A stretch of 64,000 nt of DNA from an uncultured Erythrobacter sp. (GCA_913061345.1 CAJXTZ010000002.1:12145-76144), one strand, 5' to 3'. Positions 46,257-56,780 are shown, numbered from the stretch's first letter. The notes: generated by a model not told the origin, from the sequence alone. Numbers and translations are program-made.

Positions 46257-47801
46257 ATGTCTGCCATTCGCCACGCCTTGAAGACTAAGCGCGAAGACGA
46301 TTTTGCCTCCTGGTACCAGGAAGTTGTCTCAGCCGCCGATATGGCCGAGGAATCGGGCGTACGCGGCTGCATGGTGATCAAGCCCTGGGGCTATGGTATC
46401 TGGGAACGGATGCAGCGCCTGCTGGATGATCGGATCAAGGCCGCTGGCGTGCAGAACGCCTATTTCCCGTTGTTCATTCCGCTGAAGAATTTCGAGCGTG
46501 AAGCAGAGCATGTTGATGGCTTCGCCAAGGAAATGGCCGTCGTCACGCACCACCGCCTTATCGCTGACGGGGAAGGCGGCCTCGTCCCCGATCCCGAGGC
46601 GAAGCTAGAAGAGCCATTGGTGGTGCGCCCGACGTCGGAGACGATCATCGGCGACGCCATGAGCAGATGGGTGCAAAGTTGGCGCGACCTGCCGTTGCGC
46701 ATCAACCAGTGGGCCAACGTCGTGCGCTGGGAAATGCGCACCCGCATGTTCCTGCGCACCAGCGAATTCCTCTGGCAGGAGGGCCACTCCGCCCATGCCA
46801 CCGCCGATGAGGCGAGGGAAGAGACGATGATGGCGCTGGAAATGTACCGCGCCTTTGCGGAAGAGGATGCCGCCCTCCCGGTGATTGCAGGCGAAAAGCC
46901 CGAAAACGAGCGTTTCCCCGGCGCGGTCGAGACATGGTCGATCGAAGCCATGATGCAGGATGGCAAGGCGCTACAGGCCGGCACCAGCCACTATCTCGGC
47001 ACCAATTTCGCACAGGCCGCAAACATCCGATACCAGAACCGGGAGGGCCGCGAGACGCTGTGTCATACCGTAAGCTGGGGCATGTCCACACGCATGGTGG
47101 GCGGCCTCATCATGACGCACGGCGATGATGATGGGCTGCGCGTCCCGCCTGCGCTCGCCCCGTTCCAGGTGGTGATACTCCCCATGCTGCGCGAAAAGCC
47201 GGAAGATGATGCGCTGCTAAACTATTGCGAAGAGCTGCGCGCGGCCATTGCAGGCCAAGGCGCGCTGGGGGAGCCGGTGCGAGTACTGCTGGACAAGCGG
47301 CCGGGCAAGGCTGCGGCCAAGCGTTGGGACTGGGTGCGCAAGGGCGCTCCACTGATACTGGAAGTTGGTGGCCGCGACATGGAGAACGGCGTCGTCAGCA
47401 TGCTGCGGCGTGATGCGTTGTGGAACATGGAAACCGGCAAACCCGCCTTCCAGAACCCCGACCGCGACCTGTGCGCGCAGACCGTGCCCACGATCCTGGC
47501 AGACATGCAGAACGGCCTGCTTGTGGAAGCGCATGAACGGCGCGAGGCGAACATCCGCCGCGACATCACCGACATGAATGCCCTGGCAGAGCACTTCAGC
47601 CGCGAGGCGAAATACCCGGGCTGGGTGGAAGTGCAGTGGTCGAAGCCCACGGGGGAAGGCTTGGCCAAGGTTGTCGAGACGCTGAAGGACATGCGCCTCA
47701 CCTTGCGCAACGTTCCGCAAAACGCACCGCCCGCCGACGGCACCTGCATCTTCACCGGAGAGCAGGCCGCCGAGCGGGTATTCGTCGCGCGCGCCTACTG
47801 A
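46257..47801 (+). CDS. proS: prolyl-tRNA synthetase, archaeal/eukaryal (type 3) form
   Basis: 514 aa, class II synthetase charging tRNA-Pro. It lacks the roughly 180-residue bacterial editing insertion between motifs 2 and 3 and has a C-terminal anticodon domain plus tail, as in the archaeal/eukaryal-like form. Motif 2 R-W-E-M-R-T-R-M-F-L-R-T-S-E-F-L-W-Q-E-G-H and motif 3 near S-W-G-M-S-T-R are present. Sphingomonads commonly use this form. A candidate terminator follows at 47806. Confidence 0.94.
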   Translation: MSAIRHALKTKREDDFASWYQEVVSAADMAEESGVRGCMVIKPWGYGIWERMQRLLDDRIKAAGVQNAYFPLFIPLKNFEREAEHVDGFAKEMAVVTHHRLIADGEGGLVPDPEAKLEEPLVVRPTSETIIGDAMSRWVQSWRDLPLRINQWANVVRWEMRTRMFLRTSEFLWQEGHSAHATADEAREETMMALEMYRAFAEEDAALPVIAGEKPENERFPGAVETWSIEAMMQDGKALQAGTSHYLGTNFAQAANIRYQNREGRETLCHTVSWGMSTRMVGGLIMTHGDDDGLRVPPALAPFQVVILPMLREKPEDDALLNYCEELRAAIAGQGALGEPVRVLLDKRPGKAAAKRWDWVRKGAPLILEVGGRDMENGVVSMLRRDALWNMETGKPAFQNPDRDLCAQTVPTILADMQNGLLVEAHERREANIRRDITDMNALAEHFSREAKYPGWVEVQWSKPTGEGLAKVVETLKDMRLTLRNVPQNAPPADGTCIFTGEQAAERVFVARAY

Positions 47802-47805
47802 AGGT

Positions 47806-47835
47806 GCCGGGTCGCTGCTGCTGCGGCAACCCGGC
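47806..47835. terminator. possible terminator between proS and the M3 peptidase
   Basis: GCCGGGT (47806-47812) pairs with ACCCGGC (47829-47835), a 7-bp stem with a 16-nt loop, in the short gap between two convergent genes. No U run is present on either side, so the call is modest. Confidence 0.4.
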
Positions 47836-47843
47836 CTGGTACC

Positions 47844-49841
47844 TCAATCCCGCGGCAACCCTTGCTCCAGATCCTTCTGAAATGCCTCGAACGAGATGTC
47901 GCGGCCTACAAAGTCGCGCACCAGTTCGGCAGCAGGGCGCGTTCCGCCCGGTTCCAGCACGAGACGGCGATAGTCGGCGGCGGTTTGCGGGTTTGTCAGG
48001 CCCTCGGCCTTGAACCGGCTGAACATGTCGGCTGCGATCACGCGTGACCAGCCGTAGGTATAATAGGCCGCGCCATAGCCATCCAGATGGCCGAAAGCGG
48101 CCTGGAACTCCGACGTGGGTGACGGCGGCACCAGCGAATAGGCACCGCGCCATTCACGCGCGGCATCGCCGAGATTTGCAGGTACCGGCTGGGTGTAGAA
48201 ATTGTAGGAGGTGGCCGTCAGTCCAAGCTGCCCCATCTCGAACATGCCCTGGTTGAAGTGACGCACGGCGTTCATGCGCTCCACAAGGTCGCGGGGGATG
48301 GTTTCCCCTTCGGCATTCACTGCAAAGGTGGCCAGCGTGTCGTAATCGTAGACCCAGTTCTCCAGGATTTGCGAAGGCGCTTCGATGAAGTCCCACTCTA
48401 CGCTGATCATGCTGGTGCCAGCATATTCACGGCGACCGCCGAAGATGAAATGCAGAATGTGACCGTATTCGTGCAGGAAGGTGGTCACCTGCCCGTGTTC
48501 CATCAGCCCGTCGGGCATGTTCTGCACCAAAGCTGCAACAGGCACTTCACCATCCTGCGGAGAACCGACGAACAGCGGCAGCACGTTGGCATGGGTGTAT
48601 TTGCCGGGACGCGGGTGGGAATCGAGGTAGAAGCGACCGATCACGGTGCCATTCTCGACCAGTTGGTAAGGCTCCACGTCCTCATGCCAAACTGGCGTAT
48701 CCCATGGCTGCACCTCCACCCCGAACAGCTGTTTCGTCAGGGCGAATATGCCGTCGCGGACATTGTCGTGCTGGAAATACTGCCGCGCTTCCTGCGGATC
48801 GTAGTTGTAGTTCGTCTGCTGCACCTTCGGGCCGAGCCAGCCGAGCTGATGCGGCTCGATCCGTTCAGCGCCGGGGCGAAGCTCCTGCAACATCGCCAAC
48901 AGTTGCGCATAATCGGCCTGGGCCACGGGGCGCGCTGCGGCATCAGTCTGCGCGATGAAATTCTCCACCTTCTGCGTGGTATCCAGCATCCGGTCCGCAA
49001 ATTGCAGCGCGGCATAATTCTCATAGCCGGTGAGCTGGGCCAGTTCCTGCCGCAATGTGAATATCTGGCGCAAAACCTCGTCATTCGCGGGCCAGGCGCG
49101 TTTGCTGTAAACTTCGGAATATCGTTTGCGCAGTTCGTCGCTGTCGGCATAGGTCATGACCGGAACATAGTCCGGACTGGCGGTGGTCAGGGTTATCATC
49201 CCGTTCTCGCCTACTTCGCGCGCGTCGATGTAATCCTGCGGCAGGCCGACCAGTTCCTCCGGCGACACTTCGATCGTGCCAACGTCCTCCGCTATGTTTT
49301 GCGCAAATTGCGTGCTGAGCGCGGCGAGTTCGTCGTTGATTTCCTGCACGCGGGCGCGGCCTTCGTCATCCAACGCCACACCGCTGCGGCGAAAGCTGTC
49401 CAGTGTATCGTTGTAATAGGTCTGCGTAACCGCATCGGCTTCTGCGACGTCCAGCGAGGCGAGGCGATCGTAGAGCGGGCGCGAGAGGTTGATCTCGCTG
49501 ATGAGGCCAGCCATGCGCGCTGCACAGGCACCGCCTGCGGCGCGAAGCTCGGGCGTCAGCAACACCTGCTGATAAAGCCCGCTTTCGGACTGCGCCGTCA
49601 GCAACAGTGCCGCGATCTCGTCATAACGCCCCAGCGTATTGGCAAGGGTCGCTGCCTCCGCATCGCCCATCAGCGCATCGCGGCGCAGGTCTATCTGGTC
49701 TGCATAATAGTCGCAGCGTTCCGCAATCTCGGTTTCGCTGGGATCATGCATCACCGGGCCAAGCAGGTTGTAGACGTCGCCAGCCTGCGCGGGTGCCGCG
49801 AGGATAGTGGTGGCAGCCAGTGTCAGTGCAAGATTTTTCAT
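47844..49841 (-). CDS. secreted M3-family zinc oligopeptidase
   Basis: 665 aa. Signal peptide about 1-20 (cleavage after A-Q-A). The thermolysin-like zinc motif H-E-Y-G-H (F-L-H-E-Y-G-H-I-L-H) is present with the M3 downstream glutamate region, and the long helical N-terminal half fits thimet oligopeptidase/Dcp proteins. It would cut short peptides in the periplasm or outside. It is convergent with proS and divergent from the M28 peptidase (113 bp to its start). Confidence 0.92.
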   Translation of the reverse strand: MKNLALTLAATTILAAPAQAGDVYNLLGPVMHDPSETEIAERCDYYADQIDLRRDALMGDAEAATLANTLGRYDEIAALLLTAQSESGLYQQVLLTPELRAAGGACAARMAGLISEINLSRPLYDRLASLDVAEADAVTQTYYNDTLDSFRRSGVALDDEGRARVQEINDELAALSTQFAQNIAEDVGTIEVSPEELVGLPQDYIDAREVGENGMITLTTASPDYVPVMTYADSDELRKRYSEVYSKRAWPANDEVLRQIFTLRQELAQLTGYENYAALQFADRMLDTTQKVENFIAQTDAAARPVAQADYAQLLAMLQELRPGAERIEPHQLGWLGPKVQQTNYNYDPQEARQYFQHDNVRDGIFALTKQLFGVEVQPWDTPVWHEDVEPYQLVENGTVIGRFYLDSHPRPGKYTHANVLPLFVGSPQDGEVPVAALVQNMPDGLMEHGQVTTFLHEYGHILHFIFGGRREYAGTSMISVEWDFIEAPSQILENWVYDYDTLATFAVNAEGETIPRDLVERMNAVRHFNQGMFEMGQLGLTATSYNFYTQPVPANLGDAAREWRGAYSLVPPSPTSEFQAAFGHLDGYGAAYYTYGWSRVIAADMFSRFKAEGLTNPQTAADYRRLVLEPGGTRPAAELVRDFVGRDISFEAFQKDLEQGLPRD

Positions 49842-49954
49842 TGGATATGGACCCCTGTTGCCCGAACGGACGAAAGGCGAAGACTAGTTAGAACCGGTTG
49901 CGCCTGCAATTGAGTATCTTGCATTGCTGCGAACTATCGGCGATCTATCTGCAA

Positions 49955-51397
49955 ATGCGCAAAATTATTCTTCCTGCGACCATGATCGCCGCCGTCTGTG
50001 CCCCTGCCGCTGCCCATGATCCAGCCGCTGATCCTGCAGCGCCCGTATCCGCCGAGCGACTGCAAGATGATGTCGAGACAATGGTATCATTCGGCACCCG
50101 TCATACGCTTTCCAGCCTAGACGATCCCGAACGCGGCATCGGTGCCGCGCTGGATTGGGGTAAAACGGAATTCGAAGAGGCGAGCGCTGCATGCGGTGGC
50201 TGCCTGGACGTGAGTTTCGTGGAGCGCGAAATGAGCGGGCGCCGCATCCCGGAGCCTGTGCTGATCCGCAATGCCATCGCCATCCAGCGCGGTAGCGAAC
50301 GCCCGAACGAGGTCGTCATCATCCAGGGCCATATCGATAGCCGCGCGTCCGACGTGATGGATGCGACCAGTGAAGCCCCCGGCGCGAATGACAATGCCAG
50401 CGGCAGCGCACTTGTGCTGGAAGCGGCCCGTGCGCTCAGCCAGAATGATTACCCCACCACCATCGTATATGCGCTGCTGATGGGCGAGGAGCAGGGCCTT
50501 TACGGTGGAAACCTGCTGGCGGATTACGCGGCCGAGCAGGGCTGGACGGTGAAGGCCGTGCTCAACAACGATGTCGTTGGCGGCTCGTGCGGGTCGGACG
50601 GCGTGTGCGATGCAGAACATGTGCGCGTCTTCTCCGAAGGCGTGCGCGCTGATGCTGACGATGCCACCCGAGCCGCCATGCGCAGCCAGGGCGGCGCGAA
50701 CGATTCGCCGAGCCGCAATCTCTCGCGCTTTCTTGACCAATTGGCCGAAGGTGAAACCGGTGGCCTTGATGTGCGGCAGACTTGGCGCAGTGATCGCATG
50801 GGGCGGGGCGGGGACCACCTGCCGTTCCTCGATCACGGCTATCCTGCTATCCGCTTCAGCGTGGCCATCGAGGATTACGAGCACCAGCACCAGGACCTGC
50901 GCGTGGAAGACGGCGTGACTTATGGCGACACGGTGGACGAGATGGATTTTGCGTTTCTGGCCGATGTCACTCGCCTCAACATCCGCGCCGCCGATGTCCT
51001 GGCCCGCACGCCGATGCCGCCTGTTGCAACCGTCGATGGCATTGTGCGGCCCGATGTCGAGTTCGACTGGGCACCGGTCGCAGGCGCTTCGGAATATCGC
51101 ATTTACAAACGCCGGACGGACGCGGCCGATTGGGAAGCAGAGCCCGCAATCAAGATTGTTCATCGAGATCGCCCAGCTGGAGAAGTGCCTTTGTGCACCC
51201 AGGCCCTCAACGATCCTGATGCGTTTCCGCGCATGTGCTGGTCAGCAGAGAGGGTGAGGGTAATCATGCCGCGATTGCGCGGCGATGACTGGATCTTCGG
51301 CGTCAGCTCCGTAGCGGCGGACGGGGCGGAAAGCCCTGTATCCAGCGCGGTGCCGGGCGGCCAGTTTTATCCGCTACCCGTCGACAGCGAGGAATAG
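49955..51397 (+). CDS. secreted M28-family zinc peptidase
   Basis: 480 aa. Signal peptide about 1-20 (M-R-K-I-I-L-P-A-T-M-I, cleavage after A-A-A). The co-catalytic zinc ligands of M28 are visible in order: G-H-I-D-S (His and Asp), G-A-N-D-N-A-S-G (bridging Asp), G-E-E-Q-G-L-Y-G (Glu-Glu), N-N-D-V-V-G (Asp) and Y-E-H-Q-H-Q (His). A C-terminal region of about 110 residues looks like a fibronectin-type add-on (V-E-F-D-W-A-P-V-A-G-A-S-E-Y-R-I-Y). The ATG at 49955 is preferred over an upstream one at 49898. Confidence 0.9.
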   Translation: MRKIILPATMIAAVCAPAAAHDPAADPAAPVSAERLQDDVETMVSFGTRHTLSSLDDPERGIGAALDWGKTEFEEASAACGGCLDVSFVEREMSGRRIPEPVLIRNAIAIQRGSERPNEVVIIQGHIDSRASDVMDATSEAPGANDNASGSALVLEAARALSQNDYPTTIVYALLMGEEQGLYGGNLLADYAAEQGWTVKAVLNNDVVGGSCGSDGVCDAEHVRVFSEGVRADADDATRAAMRSQGGANDSPSRNLSRFLDQLAEGETGGLDVRQTWRSDRMGRGGDHLPFLDHGYPAIRFSVAIEDYEHQHQDLRVEDGVTYGDTVDEMDFAFLADVTRLNIRAADVLARTPMPPVATVDGIVRPDVEFDWAPVAGASEYRIYKRRTDAADWEAEPAIKIVHRDRPAGEVPLCTQALNDPDAFPRMCWSAERVRVIMPRLRGDDWIFGVSSVAADGAESPVSSAVPGGQFYPLPVDSEE

Positions 51398-51406
51398 CGC
51401 CCCCAT

Positions 51407-53758
51407 ATGGCGGGGCATATGAATAAACCGAAAAACACAAAGAAGTTCGCCAAGGAGTTCCAGGGCCTGCCCAATAAGGATCAGGTCATGGAATTTATCC
51501 GCAGTTCCGACACCCGTGTCGGCAAGCGCGAAATCGCCAAGCATTTCCGCCTGAAGGGGCAGGAAAAGATCGCCTTGAAGGCGTTGCTGAAAGACATGGC
51601 CGAGGAAGGCCTGATCGACGGCAAGACCAGCGCCTATCACCGCATGGGCGGCGTGCCGCGCGTAACCGTGCTGAAAATTGTCGAGATAGACGATGGCGAA
51701 CCCATCGGCGTGCCCGAAAGCTGGGATCCCGACGATGGCACTGCTCCCCCGCGCCTGCGGGTGATCGAGAAGAAAAAGCAGCTCGCACTGCGTACCGGGG
51801 ACCGTATCCTCGCCCGTACCGAGGAAAAGGGTAGCGGCTGGCTGGCGCACCCGATGAAGAAGCTGGCTGTTGCCGAAGACCAGATGCTGGGCGTGATAGA
51901 AATAGACGGCGGCGGCAAGGCGTGGCTGGCACCGGTGGACAAGCGTATTCGCAATTCCTTCGCCGTGTCCGATCGGGGCGAGGCGGAAGAGGGCCAGCTT
52001 GTCGTTGCCGAACCCACAGGTCGCGGGCGCAATGCCAGCGTGAAAGTGACGGACGTATTGGGCGATCCGCTGGCTCCGCGCAGCTATAGCCTTATCGCCA
52101 TTCACAAGTTCGGCATTCCCAACGTCTTCTCGCAAGAGGTGCTGGACGATGCGGAGAAGGCCGCCAAGCTGCCTTTGAGCGAGGAGGACCGCGAAGACCT
52201 GCGCGACCTGCCCATCATCGCCATCGATCCCGCCGATGCGCGCGATCATGACGATGCCATCTGGGCCGAGAGCGATGGCAAGGGCGGCTTCCGCGCGCTC
52301 GTCGCGATTGCCGATGTTTCCTATTACGTGCGGCCCGACAGCGCGCTGGACAAAGAAGCGCGCAAACGCGGCAACTCCGTCTATTTCCCGGACCGCGTCG
52401 TGCCGATGCTGCCCGAAGTGCTGTCTGCCGACGTATGCTCCTTGCGCGAGGGCGAGGACCGCGCGGCAATGGCCTGTCACCTCACCATCGATGCCGATGG
52501 CAAGGTGACGGACTGGCGCTTTACCCGCGCTATCGTGCGCATTCACCAGGTGATCGCCTACGAGGATGCGCAGGCCCAGATCGACGAAGGCAATGCGTCC
52601 GGCCCGATCAATGCGCTGTGGGCCTGCTGGAACTCGCTGGCGTCCGCGCGCGATGATCGCGATCCGCTCAATCTGGACCTGCCCGAAAGGCGCGTGGAAC
52701 TGGGTGAGGACGGCCGGGTCAAGGGCATCGCCGTGCGCGAACGGCTGGATGCCCACCGCGTTGTCGAGGATTTCATGATCGCGGCCAATGTCGCGGCGGC
52801 AAAGGCGCTGGAAAGCAAGGCCAGCCCTGTCGTCTACCGCGTGCACGAACCGCCTACCCGCGAAAAGCTGGTCGCGCTGCGTGAGTATTTCGAAAGCATC
52901 GGCAAGAATCTAGCGCTGGGGCAGGTCATCACGCCGGGCCTGTTCAACCGCATGATAAAGGATGTGGCCGACGAGAGTGAGAAGGCGCTGGTGATGGAAG
53001 CCGTGCTGCGCAGCCAGACGCAGGCCTATTACGGACCGAAGAACGCCGGCCACTTCGGCCTTGCGCTGGGTTCCTACGCGCACTTCACTTCCCCCATCCG
53101 CCGCTACGCTGACCTGCTGCTGCACCGGGCGCTGGTGGATGCTTACAAGCTGGAACAGCCCAAGCCGAAGGATCGAGCGATACCTGCGCATTCCGGCCTG
53201 TCTGACCGCGACAGGGACGATCTTGGCAAGATCACCGAAGCTATTTCCATCACCGAACGGCGTGCAATGGAAGCGGAGCGCGACACGATCGACCGCTATG
53301 TGGCGGCGTGGCTTTCAGCCCGCGTGGACGAGATTTTCCCCACGCGTATCACCGGGGTGCAGAAGTTCGGCTTTTTCGCGACTATCGTTGGTCTGGGCGG
53401 TGATGGGCTGGTGCCCGTCAGCACATTGGGCCGCGAGTATTTCACCTATGACGAGGCCGCACACTCGCTGGTGGGAGAAAACACCGGCACCAGTTTCACC
53501 GTGGGAGACAAGCTGGACCTGCGGCTGGCGGAGGCAAATCCGCTGACTGGTGCGCTGAAATTCGAACTGCCCGATGGTGAAGGTGGCAAGAAGGTAGAGC
53601 CACGGGGCAAACGTCCGGAGAAGAAGCACCGTAAGGGTGGTTCGCACATGGGTGGGCCTCGCAAGGCTGGCGCGCGAAAGGATGACAAGGGCAAGCACGC
53701 GGTCGGCAAACGCGGCCGGCCCGGCAATATCCGGCATCAGGGTCGCAAGAAGAAGTAG
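51407..53758 (+). CDS. rnr: ribonuclease R
   Basis: 783 aa, 3'-5' exoribonuclease. Domains: N-terminal winged helix (I-A-K-H-F-R-L-K-G), cold-shock domains, RNB catalytic core with I-D-P-A-D-A-R-D-H-D-D-A, and an S1 domain (G-V-Q-K-F-G-F-F). The tail is long and strongly basic with G/K/R repeats that bind RNA. Either the ATG at 51407 or that at 51419 may be used; neither has a well-placed ribosome binding site. It follows the M28 peptidase by 9 bases. Confidence 0.95.
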   Translation: MAGHMNKPKNTKKFAKEFQGLPNKDQVMEFIRSSDTRVGKREIAKHFRLKGQEKIALKALLKDMAEEGLIDGKTSAYHRMGGVPRVTVLKIVEIDDGEPIGVPESWDPDDGTAPPRLRVIEKKKQLALRTGDRILARTEEKGSGWLAHPMKKLAVAEDQMLGVIEIDGGGKAWLAPVDKRIRNSFAVSDRGEAEEGQLVVAEPTGRGRNASVKVTDVLGDPLAPRSYSLIAIHKFGIPNVFSQEVLDDAEKAAKLPLSEEDREDLRDLPIIAIDPADARDHDDAIWAESDGKGGFRALVAIADVSYYVRPDSALDKEARKRGNSVYFPDRVVPMLPEVLSADVCSLREGEDRAAMACHLTIDADGKVTDWRFTRAIVRIHQVIAYEDAQAQIDEGNASGPINALWACWNSLASARDDRDPLNLDLPERRVELGEDGRVKGIAVRERLDAHRVVEDFMIAANVAAAKALESKASPVVYRVHEPPTREKLVALREYFESIGKNLALGQVITPGLFNRMIKDVADESEKALVMEAVLRSQTQAYYGPKNAGHFGLALGSYAHFTSPIRRYADLLLHRALVDAYKLEQPKPKDRAIPAHSGLSDRDRDDLGKITEAISITERRAMEAERDTIDRYVAAWLSARVDEIFPTRITGVQKFGFFATIVGLGGDGLVPVSTLGREYFTYDEAAHSLVGENTGTSFTVGDKLDLRLAEANPLTGALKFELPDGEGGKKVEPRGKRPEKKHRKGGSHMGGPRKAGARKDDKGKHAVGKRGRPGNIRHQGRKKK

Positions 53759-53806
53759 CGGAACAGGCGGGAGGCCAGCATCGTTGGGTGGGCAAAGGAG
53801 AATTCA

Positions 53807-54322
53807 ATGCTCAAGCCCGGACAGAAAGCCCCCGACCTCGACTTGTCGCTGACAATCGACGCGCGCTTCGTCCTATCGGACCAGACGCCAGACACCTTCA
53901 CCATGCTGGTCTTCTATCGCGGCAAGCACTGCCCGATCTGCAAGAAGTACCTGGAGGAACTGGGCGGTCGCCTGTCCGACTTCGGCGATCGCGGCGTCAA
54001 CGTGTTCGCGATCAGCATGGATAGCGAAGAACGCGCGATGGTGGTGGACAAGGAGTGGGAAACCCACGACCTGCCGCTGGCCCATGATCTGTCGGAAGAA
54101 CAGGCACGCGAATGGGGCCTCTACATTTCGCAAAAGCGTGACGGAAGCGAAGAGCCGGAGAAGTTTAGTGAACCGGGCCTGTTCCTGCTGAAACCGGACC
54201 GCTCGATCTTCTTCGCGGTCACTCAGAGCGCACCCTTCACACGTCCGTCGCTGGATCAACTGCTGGAAGGCATCGATTTCGTGACGAAGAACGATTATCC
54301 GACGCGCGGCACCCTAACTTAG
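53807..54322 (+). CDS. peroxiredoxin-like (AhpC/TSA) protein
   Basis: 171 aa thioredoxin-fold protein. Active-site cysteine pair C-P-I-C at 42-45 in R-G-K-H-C-P-I-C, which replaces the usual T-x-x-C of typical peroxiredoxins by a CxxC. It may act on peroxides or as a thiol reductase. A G-A-G-A-A-T type site (AAAGGAG) precedes the ATG. It overlaps UspA tail to tail by 9 bp. Confidence 0.85.
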   Translation: MLKPGQKAPDLDLSLTIDARFVLSDQTPDTFTMLVFYRGKHCPICKKYLEELGGRLSDFGDRGVNVFAISMDSEERAMVVDKEWETHDLPLAHDLSEEQAREWGLYISQKRDGSEEPEKFSEPGLFLLKPDRSIFFAVTQSAPFTRPSLDQLLEGIDFVTKNDYPTRGTLT

Positions 54323-54766
54323 CGCGTCGATCTCTTCGTTGCTGAGGCTGCCGGGCACGATGAAAAGCGGGCAGTGAAGGCTGCCAACATGGGTGGAGAA
54401 GTGCGTCACCAGGGGGCCGGGCGCACCCTCCGCTGCTGCACTCAGAACGAGGGCGGCGACTTCGGGATGCTCGGCCAGGTATTCGGCCACCACGGTCTTC
54501 GCATCGCCCACGCGCACCGCGATCTGCGGCATCTTGCCTGATTCGTACATCAGCTCGCCCGCCGCAGAGTTGGCGAGCACCTCGGCACGGTCGCGCGCTT
54601 CTTCCTCGATAGTTGCCTGCACGCCGCCAAAGGCGTTGAACGTCTGGCGCGGAACCAGCGCCAGCAGGTGAACCATGCCGCCCGTTCTGGCCGCACGCCG
54701 CGCGGCGAAGCGCAGGGCGGTGCGCGCCTCCTCCGTTTCATCGACAATGGTGAGATAGACCCGCAT
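54314..54766 (-). CDS. universal stress protein (UspA)
   Basis: 150 aa, single UspA domain ([20 protein letters not shown]). No full ATP-binding G-x-x-G-x-9-G-S/T motif was recognised in the tail, so it may be a non-ATP form. It is divergent from pdhC and convergent with the peroxiredoxin-like gene. Confidence 0.85.
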   Translation of the reverse strand: MRVYLTIVDETEEARTALRFAARRAARTGGMVHLLALVPRQTFNAFGGVQATIEEEARDRAEVLANSAAGELMYESGKMPQIAVRVGDAKTVVAEYLAEHPEVAALVLSAAAEGAPGPLVTHFSTHVGSLHCPLFIVPGSLSNEEIDALS

Positions 54767-54894
54767 ATTTCGTTCTCCCCGCCAGATCGTATCGGGGGAA
54801 AGAAGGAAAACCGCAAGATGCCTTGCCCCGCGCTGCCAAATTGGCCAGAGAGAAAGCCACGCGACACCATGCTTTCAGGGAGCTAAGCGCCTCT

Positions 54895-56223
54895 ATGCCG
54901 ATTGCCATCAAGATGCCCGCCCTTTCGCCGACCATGGAGGAAGGTACCCTTGCCAAATGGCTGGTAAAAGTGGGTGACACGGTTTCCTCTGGCGACATCA
55001 TGGCCGAGATCGAAACCGACAAGGCGACAATGGAATTCGAAGCCGTGGACGAGGGTACGATTGCCCATATCCAGGTGGAAGAGGGAACAGAAGGCGTGCA
55101 GGTCGGCACGATAATCGCCACCTTGGCCGAGGAAGGCGAGGATGCAGGCGATGTTGATCCTATGGAAGACGGCGGATCGTCCCCGGCACCAGCGGCCAGC
55201 AAGGAAAAGGCAGAAGACGCCCCCGCTGAACCAGCCAAGGCCGAACCAAGCGAGAATGCCGAGCCGGCCCGCACTCCCGTCAGTGCAGAAACCGAAGCCG
55301 GCCCTGCGCCTACGAAAGATGGGAAGCGTATCATCGCATCACCGCTGGCACGCCGTATCGCAGAGCAGAAAGGCGTCGACCTTGCTGGCGTGAATGGCAC
55401 TGGCCCCAACGGGCGCATCATCAAAAACGACGTGGAGAACGCCAAGCCTGGCGAAGCCGCCGCTCCGGCTCCTGCAGCCAGTGCACCTGGCCCTGCACCC
55501 GCAGCGGCGCCAGCCAGTGCCCAGGATTTCGGCATTCCGCACGAGGTCGAGAAACTGTCCTCGATGCGCAAGGTCATCGCCAAGCGCCTGACCGAGAGCA
55601 AGCAGACCGTTCCGCATATCTACCTGACTGTCGATATCCGCCTCGATGCCATGCTGAAATTGCGCAGTGAACTGAACGCCGCGCTGGAACCGCAGGGCGT
55701 GAAGCTTTCGGTCAACGACATGCTGATCAAGGCACTGGCCAAGTCGCTGGAGCAGGTTCCGGCCTGCAATGTGCAGTTCGCGGGCGACACCATGCTGCAG
55801 TTCAAGCGCGCCGATATTTCCGTCGCGGTGTCCATTCCCAATGGCCTTATTACCCCCATCGTGAAGGATGCGGGCGCCAAGGGGATGAGCAAGATCAGCG
55901 CCGAGATGAAAGACCTCGGTTCGCGCGCGAAAGAGGGCAAGTTGGCTCCGGAAGAATACCAGGGTGGGACTGCCAGTCTTTCCAACATGGGCATGTTCGG
56001 CATCAAGCAGTTCGAAGCCGTCATCAACCCGCCCCAGGGCATGATCATGGCCATCGGTGCTGGCGAAAAGCGGCCCTATGTGGTCGACGATGCGCTCCAG
56101 ATCGCCACGGTGATGAGCGCCACGGGCAGCTTCGACCACCGTGCGATTGATGGCGCGGACGGCGCCCAATTGATGAAGGTTTTCAAGGAACTTTGCGAGG
56201 CACCGCTGGGACTGGTGGCTTAG
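54895..56223 (+). CDS. pdhC: pyruvate dehydrogenase E2 (dihydrolipoyl acetyltransferase)
   Basis: 442 aa. One lipoyl domain with Lys43 in E-T-D-K-A-T-M-E, an Ala/Pro/Glu-rich linker, an E3/E1-binding domain ([12 protein letters not shown] near residue 145) and the catalytic domain with D-H-R-A-I-D-G-A near the end. It transfers acetyl groups to CoA. The E1 subunits are not here. The start ATG at 54895 opens [14 protein letters not shown]; the upstream in-frame ATG at 54823 has no similarity. Confidence 0.95.
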   Translation: MPIAIKMPALSPTMEEGTLAKWLVKVGDTVSSGDIMAEIETDKATMEFEAVDEGTIAHIQVEEGTEGVQVGTIIATLAEEGEDAGDVDPMEDGGSSPAPAASKEKAEDAPAEPAKAEPSENAEPARTPVSAETEAGPAPTKDGKRIIASPLARRIAEQKGVDLAGVNGTGPNGRIIKNDVENAKPGEAAAPAPAASAPGPAPAAAPASAQDFGIPHEVEKLSSMRKVIAKRLTESKQTVPHIYLTVDIRLDAMLKLRSELNAALEPQGVKLSVNDMLIKALAKSLEQVPACNVQFAGDTMLQFKRADISVAVSIPNGLITPIVKDAGAKGMSKISAEMKDLGSRAKEGKLAPEEYQGGTASLSNMGMFGIKQFEAVINPPQGMIMAIGAGEKRPYVVDDALQIATVMSATGSFDHRAIDGADGAQLMKVFKELCEAPLGLVA

Positions 56224-56393
56224 GCATATCCTACAGTCCGATCACCGCTCCATACCAAGGGTTTCGATGATATCAGTGAGGTCATTCTTGTTTCGCATGG
56301 TGTTAACTTCGCAATCCGCAGCTAACTTTCTGGTATCGCAAAATTATATACAAGATTGCGCCATCGTTACGATGTCGACTTCGTCATCTTCGC

Positions 56394-56780
56394 ATGACTG
56401 ATCGAAACCCCGCCATGCGCGTTACCGCGATGCCCGCCGATGCCAACGCCTATGGCGATATCTTCGGCGGCTGGCTGATGAGCCTGATGGATTCGGGCGC
56501 TGGCCTCGTCGCCGCGCGGCGGGCGAAGGGCAGGGCAGTTACCATCGCGATGGACGGGGTGGAGTTTCACAAGCCGGTAAAGGTGGGTGACGAGGTTTCG
56601 GTCTATGCCGAGCTTACCCGCGTGGGCCGCACCAGCATGGTGATCGCCACGCAAGCCTGGCGGCGAGAGCGCCATTCGGAGGAGGAGCAACTCGTCACCT
56701 CCGCCAAATTCATATTCGTAGCGATCGACGATGCGGGCAAGCCGCGCGCGGTCGAACAACAGGAGCAGCAAAGTGGCTGA
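56394..56780 (+). CDS. acyl-CoA thioesterase (YciA/hotdog)
   Basis: 128 aa hotdog-fold enzyme: D-A-N-A-Y-G-D-I-F-G-G-W-L-M-S-L-M-D and V-E-F-H-K-P-V-K-V-G-D are the family signature. It hydrolyses short acyl-CoAs. It lies between pdhC and lpdA and its stop overlaps the GTG start of lpdA by 8 bp. It could guard CoA pools around the pyruvate dehydrogenase complex, but that is inference. Confidence 0.9.
   Translation: MTDRNPAMRVTAMPADANAYGDIFGGWLMSLMDSGAGLVAARRAKGRAVTIAMDGVEFHKPVKVGDEVSVYAELTRVGRTSMVIATQAWRRERHSEEEQLVTSAKFIFVAIDDAGKPRAVEQQEQQSG

Noticed and set aside
48258..49913. 551-codon plus-strand frame
   Set aside because: Antisense to the M3 peptidase with its HEYGH motif and signal peptide.
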